The translations under genes and the position numbers were made by a program. From assembly GCA_900754525.1 (NCBI GenBank), contig CAAEDE010000069.1, positions 3,463-67,462 of the forward strand: a DNA stretch of 64,000 nucleotides. The letters run 5' to 3'. The notes under the pieces are model-generated. The model saw nothing but the letters and a program-made list of their open reading frames with translations, had not been told where the DNA came from and made no database searches. Source of the DNA: an uncultured Collinsella sp. (GTDB lineage: Bacteria; Actinomycetota; Coriobacteriia; Coriobacteriales; Coriobacteriaceae). Shown here piece by piece: positions 36,252-44,837 of the stretch; the first letter of the stretch is position 1; each line of letters opens with the position of its first letter.

Positions 36252-36326
36252 TCCTCGGTAGCTCAATGGTAGAGCACGCGGCTGTTAACCGCGCTGTTGT
36301 AGGTTCGAGTCCTACCCGGGGAGCCA
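36252..36326 (+). tRNA. tRNA-Asn (anticodon GTT), copy 1
   Basis: 75 bases including encoded CCA. The acceptor stem TCCTCGG/CCGGGGA pairs with one G-T. The anticodon arm is GCGGCTGTTAACCGC with GTT at its centre, and the T arm is GTAGGTTCGAGTCCTAC. All cloverleaf elements are intact. Confidence 0.96.
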
Positions 36327-36359
36327 GAATTTTCCAGCCCTTTCCGTTGGGCTTTAAAT

Positions 36360-36434
36360 TCCTCGGTAGCTCAATGGTAGAGCACGCGGCTGTTAACCGC
36401 GCTGTTGTAGGTTCGAGTCCTACCCGGGGAGCCA
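36360..36434 (+). tRNA. tRNA-Asn (anticodon GTT), copy 2
   Basis: Identical in all 75 bases to copy 1, 108 bases downstream. The 33-base spacer has no terminator or promoter, so both are probably cut from one transcript. Confidence 0.96.
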
Positions 36435-36441
36435 GGTTGTA

Positions 36442-36472
36442 AAACCCGTCGCGTATGCGGCGGGTTTTTTTC
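36442..36472 (+). terminator. Terminator of the tRNA operon
   Basis: AACCCGTCGC and GCGGCGGGTT pair around GTAT, followed by a run of seven T residues. Confidence 0.9.
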
Positions 36473-36630
36473 ATGCCGCGATCGCCGTTCGCGAACGTTA
36501 CCGTATCAACATTTCGTGTCGAGGATGTAATCCCGAGGCCCGCCACCTCAACATGGCGCGGTCGTTGTAGAATATTGCAATGATTGCTCCCACGACATGG
36601 TGCCGCGAGCACCAAGAAAAGGAGATTCTT

Positions 36631-36987
36631 GTGTCTGAGACCATTAACGGCAGCCTGAGCGTCTCGAACGACGTTATTGCCGATATTGCCGGTTATGCCG
36701 CGATGACGTGCTATGGCGTTGTCGGTATGGCTGAGCAGCTCCAGGGCGCCGAGAGCGTGCGCCTGCTTGCCGGTCAGCGCCTCCGCAAGGGCGTGCTTGT
36801 CTCCGCCGACGAGAACGGCCTTACGGTCGATCTTCACGTCGTGCTCGAGAACGGCGTCAACATGAAGTCCGTCTGCCACAATCTTTCGAGCTCCGTTGCC
36901 TTCACCCTGCAGGAGATCGCCCAGATCGATCCCGCCAGCCTTAAGATCGGCATCCATATCGACGCGCTCAAGAGCCGTCTGAACTAG
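36631..36987 (+). CDS. Asp23/Gls24-family envelope stress protein
   Basis: 118 residues from GTG 36631 (AAAAGGAG upstream); an in-frame ATG at 36580 lacks a ribosome site. Typical Asp23 pattern: SNDVIADIAGYAAMTCYGVV, RKGVLVSADENGLTVDLHVV and EIAQIDPASLKIGIHIDALK. These small proteins attach to or regulate envelope components. The neighbour is a DAK2 protein and then recG, a widespread Gram-positive order. A TAGAAT at 36568-36573 may be its -10. Confidence 0.88.
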   Translation: MSETINGSLSVSNDVIADIAGYAAMTCYGVVGMAEQLQGAESVRLLAGQRLRKGVLVSADENGLTVDLHVVLENGVNMKSVCHNLSSSVAFTLQEIAQIDPASLKIGIHIDALKSRLN

Positions 36988-37014
36988 CATCCGAAAACGG
37001 AGATTCAAATACCC

Positions 37015-38676
37015 ATGATTGCAAAGACCATTCGCACCTGTTTTCCGATCGCTGCGGCTGCCGTTTCCGACAAGGCCGAGGAGATCAACAAGCTCAACGT
37101 CTTCCCCGTACCCGACGGCGACACTGGTACCAACATGTCGCTCACGCTCGCCTCGGTGACCAAGGAGCTCTCCGCCCTTCCTGCCGACGCTGACATGGAG
37201 GCCATCGCCGGCGCCATCACTCACGGCTCCCTGATGGGCGCCCGCGGTAACTCCGGCGTCATCACGTCGCAGATTCTGCGCGGCGTGGCCGAGGGCCTCG
37301 TCTCTGCCGATGAGCCTATTACGGCTGCCAACATCGCCTATGCGTTCCGTCGTGCCGTTAAGGTCGCCTTCCAGGCCGTCCGCAAGCCCATCGAGGGCAC
37401 GATCCTCACGGTCCTGCGCGATGTCTCGACCAAGGCCGATGAGTGCGAGAAGAAGAAGTTCTCGGCCGAGGATGCGCTCGATGCCATCGTCGTCGAGGCC
37501 TATCAGTCTGTCGCCCGCACACCCGATCTGTTGCCCGTTCTGAAGGAGAACGGCGTGGTCGACTCCGGCGCCTTTGGCTTTGCCATCTTCCTTGAGAACT
37601 TTGTTGCCGCTGCGCTCGGCCGCAGCACCGTTGTCGAGGATTTCTCCGCCACGTTTGATTCCGCCGGCTCTGCCCGTGACGCCGCTCTTGGCCGCGTTGA
37701 GATCGAGGCTAACGACGACTGGGAGGGCTCGGAGTTCCGTTACTGCAACGAGTTCCTTTTTAAGGCCGACGCCCCGTTTGACGAGGACGAGTGCCTTAAG
37801 TTCCTGGGCTCCATGGGCGACTGTGAGCTGCTCGTGGGCGCCTACCCCGATTACAAGATCCATGTGCACTCCAACACCCCCAACCTGGTGCTCGAGCACA
37901 TGCTGCAGCTTGGTCAGATTTACGAGGTCTTTATCCACAACATGGAGATGGAGGCCCACGACCGTACCGCTAAGATTCACGAGGACCAGGAGAAGGCCGC
38001 CGAGCCCGCCAAGGCGCTGGGCTTTGTCGCCGTTGCCGCCGGTTCTGGCGAGGCCGACATCCTCAAGTCCCTCGGCGTCGACGTGATCGTGTCGGGTGGC
38101 CAGACCATGAACCCCTCGACTGCAGACCTGCTGGGCGCGGTGGACCAGGTCAACGCGACCTCAGTCATTATTCTGCCCAACAACGGTAACATCCGCATGG
38201 CTGCCGAGGCTGCCGCTTCTGCCTGCACCGACAAGAAGGTTGCCGTCGTTCCCACCAAGACCGTTCCGCAGGCCTTCTCCGCGCTGTTCGCGGTCCTGCC
38301 CGATTCCGAGCTCGAGGATGCCGTTGCCGCTATGGTCGACGCCATCAGCGAGGTCCGCGATGGCGAGGTCACCCGCGCCGTGCGCGACTCCAGCGCTTCC
38401 GACGGCTCGCCGATTCACTCCGGTGATGTCATGGGCATCATTGCCGGATCCATCGACGTGGTCGGCTCCGACGTGAAGCAGGTCACGCTCGATTGCATCA
38501 ACCGCATGCAGGAGGAAGAGGAGGGCGACGCGCTGACGATTCTTGCCGGCGAGGAGCTGTCCGATGAGGCCTTCCAGGAGATCGTCGACGCCATCGAGGA
38601 GGCTCAGCCCGACCTGGAGGTCGACGCCCATCGTGGCGAGCAGCCGCTCTATCCCGTGATCTTCTCGATCGAGTAG
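37015..38676 (+). CDS. DAK2-domain protein (FakA/YloV-like kinase)
   Basis: 553 residues. The N-terminal DAK2 domain has LNVFPVPDGDTGTNMSLTLA (Mg-ATP site) and GARGNSGVITSQILRGVAEG, as in FakA. The C-terminal half is the family-typical FakA-like domain (VIVSGGQTMNPSTADLLGAV). FakA phosphorylates exogenous fatty acids held by FakB, so a fatty-acid kinase role is likely, but no fakB is in view. Located 27 bases after the Asp23 gene and ten bases before recG, so probably co-transcribed. Confidence 0.9.
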   Translation: MIAKTIRTCFPIAAAAVSDKAEEINKLNVFPVPDGDTGTNMSLTLASVTKELSALPADADMEAIAGAITHGSLMGARGNSGVITSQILRGVAEGLVSADEPITAANIAYAFRRAVKVAFQAVRKPIEGTILTVLRDVSTKADECEKKKFSAEDALDAIVVEAYQSVARTPDLLPVLKENGVVDSGAFGFAIFLENFVAAALGRSTVVEDFSATFDSAGSARDAALGRVEIEANDDWEGSEFRYCNEFLFKADAPFDEDECLKFLGSMGDCELLVGAYPDYKIHVHSNTPNLVLEHMLQLGQIYEVFIHNMEMEAHDRTAKIHEDQEKAAEPAKALGFVAVAAGSGEADILKSLGVDVIVSGGQTMNPSTADLLGAVDQVNATSVIILPNNGNIRMAAEAAASACTDKKVAVVPTKTVPQAFSALFAVLPDSELEDAVAAMVDAISEVRDGEVTRAVRDSSASDGSPIHSGDVMGIIAGSIDVVGSDVKQVTLDCINRMQEEEEGDALTILAGEELSDEAFQEIVDAIEEAQPDLEVDAHRGEQPLYPVIFSIE

Positions 38677-38685
38677 GCTCTGCCT

Positions 38686-40863
38686 ATGTCCGAGCTGTGC
38701 TCCGTGCCGCGCGTCTCGGAGCGCTTTGCCCAGAGCAATGCGCTCGACGAGGATATCGCGCGACTCAAATATGTTTCGGGTAAACGTGAGGAGGCCCTTC
38801 GCCGTCTGGGAATTCGGACGGTGGGGGACCTCCTTCTCCATATCCCCCATCGTTACCTCGACTTTACCCGTTCGTGGTCCATCGAGATGGCGCCCATCGG
38901 TACTGTGTGCACTATCATCGCCACGGTCGACCGTATCGTCCAAAAGCAGCCGCGTCCGCGCATGCAGGTGACCGAGGTCTCACTCGTTGACGAGACGGGC
39001 GTGCTGCAGGTCGCCTTTTTCCGCCAGCCCTGGATTGCCCAGCAGCTTAAGCAGGGCGACCGCCTGGCCGTGATGGGCAAGGTTGAGTTTGCCTACGGTT
39101 TTAAGCAGATGGCCTCGCCGCACTTTGAAAAGCTCGAGGAGGGACGTGCCGCGGGAACTATCCTGCCGGTTCATTACGTGAGTGATGGCGTGAGCCAGGC
39201 GTGGATGCGCCGCATCGTAAGCGGCGCGCTCGAGGCCGTCGGCAATCCCTTCGACCCGATTCCCGCACGCTTGCGCGTCAAGCGTCGCCTGATGAGCAAT
39301 GCTCGCGCGCTGCGCTCAATCCATTTTCCATCGAGTATGGCCGAGCGCGATATCGCGCGCGCACGGCTTGCCTACGAGGAGTGCCTCTACCTGCAGCTGG
39401 CGCTGCGCCTGCGCAACGATGGCGGCCTGGTCGATGTGGTGCCCTATGCCCACACCGCGGGCGAGCACCTGGCCGTGCTCAAGCAAGCCCTGCCGTTTTC
39501 GCTGAGCGACGAGCAGGAGGCCGCGTTCCAGGATATCCTGCGCGATATGTGCGATGGTGGGCGCGTGATGAACCGCCTGCTGCTGGGCGATGTCGGTACC
39601 GGCAAGACCGCCGTTGCTGCCTGCGCGCTGGCTGTGGCTGCCGATAGCGGTACCCAGGCCTGCGTTATGGCGCCCACGGGCGTGCTGGCGCGCCAATATG
39701 CCGATAAGACCGGCCCTCTACTCTCGCAGGCCAGCATGTCCTGGGCGCTTCTGACGGGCGCCACGCCGGCCGCAGAGCGCGAGCGCATCCATGCCCAGCT
39801 GGAATTGGGCGAGCTTGACGTGCTCTTTGGCACCCATGCGGTGCTTTCGGATGACGTTGCGTTCAAGCATCTGTCGCTCGTGGTCATCGACGAGCAGCAC
39901 CGCTTTGGCGTAGGCCAGCGTAACGCCCTGCGTGCCAAGGGTCCCGGTGCGGACCTGCTCGTTATGACGGCAACGCCCATCCCGCGTACGCTGGCGCTTT
40001 CGGTCTACGGCGATCTGGACACGAGCATCATCCGCCATCGGCCCGTCCCTGGCGCTGGCGTGACGACACGCGTGCTCACCGAGTCGAGCCGCGACCTCGC
40101 CTATGGCGCCATCCGCGAGGCGCATGAAAAGGGTCAGCAGGCCTACGTGATTTGCCCGCTCGTGGAGCCGAGTGACTCGGCCGATGAGCTGGAAGACGTG
40201 CCCGGTATCGCCCGCGACGACGAGGGCCGCGTGACGGTCCCCGTGCCGCTGCACGATACGGCGACCGAGCTCGATCGCCTGCGTCTGGCGTTGCCGGGGC
40301 TTACCATCGAGCGCCTTCACGGCCGCATGCCGGCGGGGGAGAAGGATCGTGTGATCGACGCCTTCAAGCGTGGCGAGATCGACGTGCTCGTCTCCACTAC
40401 GGTGGTCGAGGTGGGCGTCGACGTGCCTAACGCCACCGTCATGGTCATCGAGAACGGCGAGCGCTTTGGTTTGGCTGCCCTGCACCAGCTGCGCGGTCGC
40501 GTGGGCCGTGGCAGCGTGTCGGGTACGTGCCTGGTCATGACGCACTCCAAGGGCAACGGCGGCGCATCGGCGGCGCAAGACCGTCTCCAGTCGCTCGAAA
40601 AAACCTCGGACGGCTTTACGCTCGCCCAGATGGACCTGCGTCTGCGTCACGAGGGCGAAATCCTGGGGTACCGTCAGCACGGTGGCGTGACCCTGCGCTT
40701 TGTGGACCTGGACGCCGATGAGGACCTTATCGAATGGGCCCATTTGGACGCGGTCGAGCTCTTGCGGTATGCTTGCAACCTTGACTCCGTGGCGACGCGC
40801 CCCTTGCGCGACGCGGTCGCCATGCGTTATCGACATATCTTTAAGGAGGTCAGCGGAGGATGA
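38686..40863 (+). CDS. recG: ATP-dependent DNA helicase RecG
   Basis: 725 residues; remodels stalled forks and Holliday junctions. An N-terminal wedge/OB domain (about 30-150) is followed by a helicase core with LLGDVGTGKTAVAACALAV (Walker A, about residue 300), VVIDEQHRFGVGQRNALRAK (DEQH box), MTATPIPRTLALSVYGDLD, and HQLRGRVGRGSVSGTCLVM (motif VI). Its stop overlaps the rsmD start. Confidence 0.95.
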   Translation: MSELCSVPRVSERFAQSNALDEDIARLKYVSGKREEALRRLGIRTVGDLLLHIPHRYLDFTRSWSIEMAPIGTVCTIIATVDRIVQKQPRPRMQVTEVSLVDETGVLQVAFFRQPWIAQQLKQGDRLAVMGKVEFAYGFKQMASPHFEKLEEGRAAGTILPVHYVSDGVSQAWMRRIVSGALEAVGNPFDPIPARLRVKRRLMSNARALRSIHFPSSMAERDIARARLAYEECLYLQLALRLRNDGGLVDVVPYAHTAGEHLAVLKQALPFSLSDEQEAAFQDILRDMCDGGRVMNRLLLGDVGTGKTAVAACALAVAADSGTQACVMAPTGVLARQYADKTGPLLSQASMSWALLTGATPAAERERIHAQLELGELDVLFGTHAVLSDDVAFKHLSLVVIDEQHRFGVGQRNALRAKGPGADLLVMTATPIPRTLALSVYGDLDTSIIRHRPVPGAGVTTRVLTESSRDLAYGAIREAHEKGQQAYVICPLVEPSDSADELEDVPGIARDDEGRVTVPVPLHDTATELDRLRLALPGLTIERLHGRMPAGEKDRVIDAFKRGEIDVLVSTTVVEVGVDVPNATVMVIENGERFGLAALHQLRGRVGRGSVSGTCLVMTHSKGNGGASAAQDRLQSLEKTSDGFTLAQMDLRLRHEGEILGYRQHGGVTLRFVDLDADEDLIEWAHLDAVELLRYACNLDSVATRPLRDAVAMRYRHIFKEVSGG

Positions 40864-41516
40864 GAATCATCGGCGGCGAATGGCGCGGTCGTAAGATCGA
40901 GGAGCCCCGTGGTCGCGATGTCACCCGCCCCACGACTGATCGCGTGCGCGAGTCGTGCGCATCTATGGTCATGTCGGCATCCGACTTCGATCTGGACGAG
41001 GTCCGCGTGCTGGACGCCTTTGGCGGCTCCGGTGCCTTAGGGTTAGAGATGCTCTCTCGTGGGGCCCGCTCGCTCACGACATTTGAGATCGATCGCAACG
41101 CCGCGCGGCTCATTACCAAGAATATCGAGTCGCTTTGCCGTGACCGTGCGCGTTGGTGCGTGGTCACGGGCGACATGCTGGTGAGTGCCTCGCGCGGTCG
41201 TGTGCCGGGCGGCCCCTTTGATTTGGTCCTGCTCGACCCGCCCTATGCTTTTGGTGCCGAGCCGGTCGAGGAACTGCTGCAGAACCTGGCTCAGCAGGGT
41301 CTGCTTGCACCTGGCGCTTATGCCCTGTTTGAGCATGCCGCCGCCGATGCGGGCGCGCATCCGGCAGGTTTTGAGACTGTACGTGAGAAGCGCTACGGCA
41401 TTACCTCGGTCGACCTGCTTCGTTGGGCCGGCGATGACGACGGTGAGGGCGATAGCGCCGGCGCAGATGCCGACAACAACGATGCCACGACGTTTCAGGA
41501 GGACGCCCATGAATGA
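40860..41516 (+). CDS. rsmD: 16S rRNA (guanine966-N2)-methyltransferase
   Basis: 218 residues. MRIIGGEWRGRKIEEPRGRD and RPTTDRVRESCASMV at the start, SAM-binding VLDAFGGSGALGLEMLSRGA, catalytic DLVLLDPPYAFGAEP (DPPY). It methylates G966 of 16S rRNA. The last ~25 residues are an acidic, low-complexity extension (DDDGEGDSAGADADNNDA) beyond the usual length. It overlaps coaD by eight bases. Confidence 0.92.
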   Translation: MRIIGGEWRGRKIEEPRGRDVTRPTTDRVRESCASMVMSASDFDLDEVRVLDAFGGSGALGLEMLSRGARSLTTFEIDRNAARLITKNIESLCRDRARWCVVTGDMLVSASRGRVPGGPFDLVLLDPPYAFGAEPVEELLQNLAQQGLLAPGAYALFEHAAADAGAHPAGFETVREKRYGITSVDLLRWAGDDDGEGDSAGADADNNDATTFQEDAHE

Positions 41517-42006
41517 CACCATCAACCGCGTGATCGTCCCGGGCACCTTCGATCCCATCACGTTTGGCCATATCGATGTGATCCGCCGCGCCCGCCGCAT
41601 CTTTCCCAGCGTGATCGTCGCTGTTGCCGAGTCGCAGGGTAAAAACGGTGTGGGCACCACGTTTATGCTCGATGAGCGCGTGGCGCTGGCCAGCGAGGCG
41701 CTTGGTGATATCGACGGCGTCGAGGTCCTGCCCTTTACCGGCCTCTTGGTCGACTTCGCTCGTGAGCAGGGGGCGGGGGCCGTGGTCAAGGGTCTGCGCG
41801 CCATGACCGACTTTGAGTATGAGCTGCAGCAGGCCGACCTTAACTATCGCCTGGATAGCGAGCTGGAGTCCATCTTTGTCATGAGTGCGCCGCAGTACGG
41901 CTATATCTCGAGCTCGGTCGTTCGCCAGATCGCCTCGCTCGGCAGCGATGTATCGACGTTTGTCCCGTCCAACGTGGTCGAAGCGCTCAAACATCGCTTT
42001 TCGTGA
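41509..42006 (+). CDS. coaD: Phosphopantetheine adenylyltransferase
   Basis: 165 residues from ATG 41509, behind AGGAGGA. Cytidylyltransferase-like motifs: VPGTFDPITFGHIDVIRRAR at the N-terminus and YGYISSSVVRQIASLGSDVS at the C-terminus. It makes dephospho-CoA from 4'-phosphopantetheine and ATP. The rsmD-coaD pair is conserved across Gram-positive bacteria. Confidence 0.95.
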   Translation: MNDTINRVIVPGTFDPITFGHIDVIRRARRIFPSVIVAVAESQGKNGVGTTFMLDERVALASEALGDIDGVEVLPFTGLLVDFAREQGAGAVVKGLRAMTDFEYELQQADLNYRLDSELESIFVMSAPQYGYISSSVVRQIASLGSDVSTFVPSNVVEALKHRFS

Positions 42007-42074
42007 CGTTTCTTATTGCCTGGTGGCATGTGGTAAACTAGCACGATGATATGTTACCTATGAAAGGAGACTGG

Positions 42075-42572
42075 ATGCCGGGCGAGAATTTTCCTGGCGA
42101 TAGGATCGTCAGCTTGGTCGATGAGCTCGAAGGGCTGATCGAGGAAGCCAAGCCGCCTTTCGGCAAGAACGCTCAGTTCAAGGTCATCGATGCCGACGTG
42201 TTCTTCAACATCCTCGACGAGATCCGCATGAGCTATCCCGAGGAGTGGCAGAAGTCCCGCCGTATCCTTAAGGAGCGCGAGGAGCTTATGGCTTCCGCCG
42301 CCGCTCAGGCCGATTCCATCATCGCTGACGCTCAGCAGCAGGCCCTCACCATTGCCGGTGAGCAGGAGATCGTCCGCCTTGCGCAGCAGCAGGCCGACGA
42401 CATCCGCGATCGTGCCCAGCAGTACGAGCGCGAGACGCGTTATGCTGCCGAGGACTATGCAGAGCAGGTCTTTACGCACCTGGAGGAGAACCTCAAGAGC
42501 CTGACCGGCACCGTTACCCGTTGCCGTCAGCAGCTCAACGAGGGTGCCGCCCAACAGAATGGTCAGTGGTAA
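42075..42572 (+). CDS. Coiled-coil ATPase-subunit-b/DivIVA-like protein
   Basis: 165 residues from ATG 42075 (AAAGGAGACTGG before it; earlier in-frame ATGs at 42051 and 42060 precede that site). A short ordered N-terminus (NFPGDRIVSLVDELEGLIEE) leads into a long coiled coil (about 60-150) rich in Ala, Glu and Gln (IIADAQQQALTIAGEQEI). No membrane segment. Actinobacterial homologues of this size and place resemble SepIVA/DivIVA-like or ATP-synthase-B-like cell-division or envelope scaffolds; the exact role is not known. TGGTAAACT (42031-42039) may be an extended -10 for this gene. Confidence 0.7.
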   Translation: MPGENFPGDRIVSLVDELEGLIEEAKPPFGKNAQFKVIDADVFFNILDEIRMSYPEEWQKSRRILKEREELMASAAAQADSIIADAQQQALTIAGEQEIVRLAQQQADDIRDRAQQYERETRYAAEDYAEQVFTHLEENLKSLTGTVTRCRQQLNEGAAQQNGQW

Positions 42573-43126
42573 TGGCTGAGTTCCCGAGCGTTACCGTCGA
42601 TCTTTCCGAGCAGCTCGAGTTTCCTGGAGATTCGTATCCGCTGACCGGTAAGGTCGATGTCGCCACCTACACGGTGGGCGAGAAGGAGTACCAGCTTCAG
42701 GACGGCATCGACTACGACGTTGTCTTTACCAATGCCGGTACCGGTGTCTTGCTCACGGGCATGGTCCGCGCGCACGCCACCGGCGAGTGCGACCGTTGCC
42801 TGGAGCCTGCCTCGTTTGATATCGCCGGCGAAATCGAGGAGTTCTACCTCTTTGAGGAGCCCGAGGATCCCGAGGCCTACGAGGACGGCTACGAGCTCCT
42901 GGGTGAGGACCGTCTAGTCGATCTGGGTGAGCCCATCAATGACGCGGTCGTTATGGACACGCCGTTTGTAGTGCTCTGCAAGCCCGATTGCCGTGGTCTG
43001 TGCCCCACATGCGGTTGCAATCTCAACGTCGAGCAATGCGATTGCGCCGCCCAGGCAGAGGCGGAATGGGCCGCTGCCACGGAAAATCCATTTGCAGCAT
43101 TGAAGAATCTCAAGCTCGATGAGTAA
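42572..43126 (+). CDS. DUF177 / YceD-family protein
   Basis: 184 residues from ATG 42572, which overlaps the previous stop (TAATG). Cysteines in GECDRCLEP and CKPDCRGLCPTCGCNLN form the probable zinc site of the YceD family, linked to 23S rRNA accumulation and conserved just before rpmF. The following gene is rpmF, as in most bacteria, supporting the call. Confidence 0.9.
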   Translation: MAEFPSVTVDLSEQLEFPGDSYPLTGKVDVATYTVGEKEYQLQDGIDYDVVFTNAGTGVLLTGMVRAHATGECDRCLEPASFDIAGEIEEFYLFEEPEDPEAYEDGYELLGEDRLVDLGEPINDAVVMDTPFVVLCKPDCRGLCPTCGCNLNVEQCDCAAQAEAEWAAATENPFAALKNLKLDE

Positions 43127-43190
43127 AACTGTGGTAGTATCGCTACTTGCGCGTAATCGCCACACTGGATAGTTCATAAGGAAGGTCACT

Positions 43191-43370
43191 ATGCCCGTAC
43201 CTAAACAAAAGCAGGGTCGTATCCGCACTCACACCCGTCGTTCCGCCAACATGAAGATCTCGGCTGCGGCTCAGTCCACGTGCCCCCGTTGCGGCGCTGT
43301 CAAGCTTCCGCACCACGTGTGCCCCAGCTGCGGTTTCTACAAGGACCGCGAGGTTATCGTTACCGAGTAA
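43191..43370 (+). CDS. rpmF: 50S ribosomal protein L32
   Basis: 59 residues, MPVPKQKQGRIRTHTRRSAN at the start. The zinc knuckle is intact, CPRCGAVKLPHHVCPSCGFY (Cys4 type), so this is the zinc-containing form. Ribosome site AAGGAAGG. It lies between DUF177 and plsX as in the conserved yceD-rpmF-plsX order. Confidence 0.95.
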   Translation: MPVPKQKQGRIRTHTRRSANMKISAAAQSTCPRCGAVKLPHHVCPSCGFYKDREVIVTE

Positions 43371-43410
43371 CGGTATACTCTGGATGCGATGCCGTTCCAA
43401 ATGGAACCAC

Positions 43411-43440
43411 AATGGCCGGCTCAATGAGTCGGCCATTTTT
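43411..43440 (+). terminator. Terminator after rpmF
   Basis: ATGGCCG pairs with CGGCCAT, with extra wobble pairs towards the loop, followed by TTTTT at 43436-43440. It may attenuate read-through into plsX, which starts 17 bases later. Confidence 0.8.
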
Positions 43441-43457
43441 GTATAAGGAGCATGTAT

Positions 43458-44477
43458 ATGAGTAACGTTCGCGTTTGTGTAGACGCTGTGGGTGGAGACG
43501 AGAAACCTCAGGTCGTTCTCGATGGTATCGAGGCTGCACTTGCCGCCGATCCCGATATCGAGGTCTTGGCAGCTGGCCCCGCCGAAATCGTCAATCCCTT
43601 TGCTGCTTCCCACGCACGTGTTGAGGCCCTTGAGGCACCCGACGTTATCGCCATGGATGACGATCCCATTCGCGCCGTGATGACCAAACGCAAGTCTTCG
43701 ATCGTGCTGTCGTGCCGCGCCATCAAGAAGGGAAATGCGGACGCGTTTTTCTCCGCCGGCTCCACCGGCGCCATGACCGCCGCTGCGACCGCCTACGTCA
43801 CGCCGTTTAGATATATGGCCGAAGGTAAGAAGCAGCCGGTGCGTCCCTGTCTGACCAATGCGCTGCCCAATCGCGCCGGCGGTCTGACGGTGCTGTGCGA
43901 TATGGGCGCCAACCCCGATGTCGAGGTCGATGACATGGTGCGTTTTGCTCAGATGGGTAGCGCCTATGCTCGCGTCGTCCTGGGCATCGAGCATCCCCGC
44001 GTGGGCCTGCTTGCTAACGGCACCGAGGACGAGAAGGGCTCCAACTTTACCAAGGCCTGCTTCCCAGCCATGAAAGCCGCCGTTCCCGGCTTTGTTGGTA
44101 ACTGCGAGGGAACGGACATCACCTCCGGTAACTTCGATGTCGTCGTTGCCGATGGCATGTCGGGCAATATTGCGCTCAAGGCCACTGAGGGCGCTGCCAA
44201 GTTTTTGCTGCAGGAGCTCAAGGGCGTCTTTATGTCTTCGCTTGGCACCAAGATCGCCGCGCTGCTCATTAAAAAGCAGATGCGCGAGATAAAGGCCAAG
44301 CTTTCGGGCGACGCCAAGGGCGGCGCGATTCTTTTGGGCCTGCGCGGCGTGGTCCTGATCGGCCATGGCGCCACCTCGGTCGAGGCTGTTAAAAACGGTA
44401 CGCTCGCGGCGGCCGAAGCCGTGCGCGCCGGGCTGGTCGAGAACGTCGCCAACTCCATGGACGGCATCGTTTTATAA
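43458..44477 (+). CDS. plsX: Phosphate acyltransferase PlsX
   Basis: 339 residues from ATG 43458, seven bases after AAGGAG (ATG 43452 is too close). Makes acyl-phosphate from acyl-ACP for phospholipid synthesis. Family motifs: VCVDAVGGDEKPQVVLDGIE, FFSAGSTGAMTAAATAYV, VLCDMGANPDVEVDDMVRFA and VGNCEGTDITSGNFDVVVAD. Followed by acpP, its substrate carrier. Confidence 0.94.
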   Translation: MSNVRVCVDAVGGDEKPQVVLDGIEAALAADPDIEVLAAGPAEIVNPFAASHARVEALEAPDVIAMDDDPIRAVMTKRKSSIVLSCRAIKKGNADAFFSAGSTGAMTAAATAYVTPFRYMAEGKKQPVRPCLTNALPNRAGGLTVLCDMGANPDVEVDDMVRFAQMGSAYARVVLGIEHPRVGLLANGTEDEKGSNFTKACFPAMKAAVPGFVGNCEGTDITSGNFDVVVADGMSGNIALKATEGAAKFLLQELKGVFMSSLGTKIAALLIKKQMREIKAKLSGDAKGGAILLGLRGVVLIGHGATSVEAVKNGTLAAAEAVRAGLVENVANSMDGIVL

Positions 44478-44533
44478 CAGCGGCGTTATGCGTCTCGGGG
44501 CGTGCGTCGTGGGGTAGAATCAGAACCGTGTCT

Positions 44534-44555
44534 TGGTACCGCCCGGGCGGTACCA
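44534..44555. promoter_or_regulatory. Perfect 22-base palindrome in the acpP leader
   Basis: The 22 bases are fully self-complementary (TGGTACCGCCC and its complement), followed by TTCTTTT. TAGAAT at 44515-44520, 13 bases upstream, is a plausible -10. It could be a terminator of plsX, an attenuator of acpP, or a protein-binding dyad. Confidence 0.6.
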
Positions 44556-44591
44556 TTCTTTTGGTATTCATGCACTATGAGAGGAAGCGCT

Positions 44592-44834
44592 ATGGATCGC
44601 TCCGAAATCTTCGACAAGATCGCCGAGGTCGCTGCTGACGTTCTGGGCGTCGATGTTGCCGAAATTAGCGATGAGACCACCTTTGACGACCTCGATGCCA
44701 ACTCGCTCGAGCGCCTGCAGCTGGTTACGGCTATCGAGGACGAGTTCAACCTCGAGATCGATGACGAGACCCTGCTCTCGCTCAACTCTGTCGCCGACGC
44801 CGTCGACGCTATCGAAAACGCCAGGGAGGCCTAG
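44592..44834 (+). CDS. acpP: Acyl carrier protein
   Basis: 80 residues from ATG 44592 (GAGAGGAAG upstream). Acidic four-helix protein with the phosphopantetheine serine in DDLDANSLERLQLV; most ACPs have DSL where this has NSL, a small departure in the attachment motif. It carries growing acyl chains in fatty-acid synthesis and donates them to PlsX next door. rnc starts four bases after it. Confidence 0.92.
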   Translation: MDRSEIFDKIAEVAADVLGVDVAEISDETTFDDLDANSLERLQLVTAIEDEFNLEIDDETLLSLNSVADAVDAIENAREA

Positions 44835-44837
44835 GTC

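Noticed and set aside
36230..36442. 70-codon open frame over the two tRNA genes
   Set aside because: It is a translation of the tRNA sequences; its internal protein repeat only reflects the tRNA duplication.
44534..44555. T-box-like TGGTACCGC before acpP
   Set aside because: The match is just one half of a perfect palindrome; no stem I or specifier region precedes it and acpP is not an amino-acid gene.
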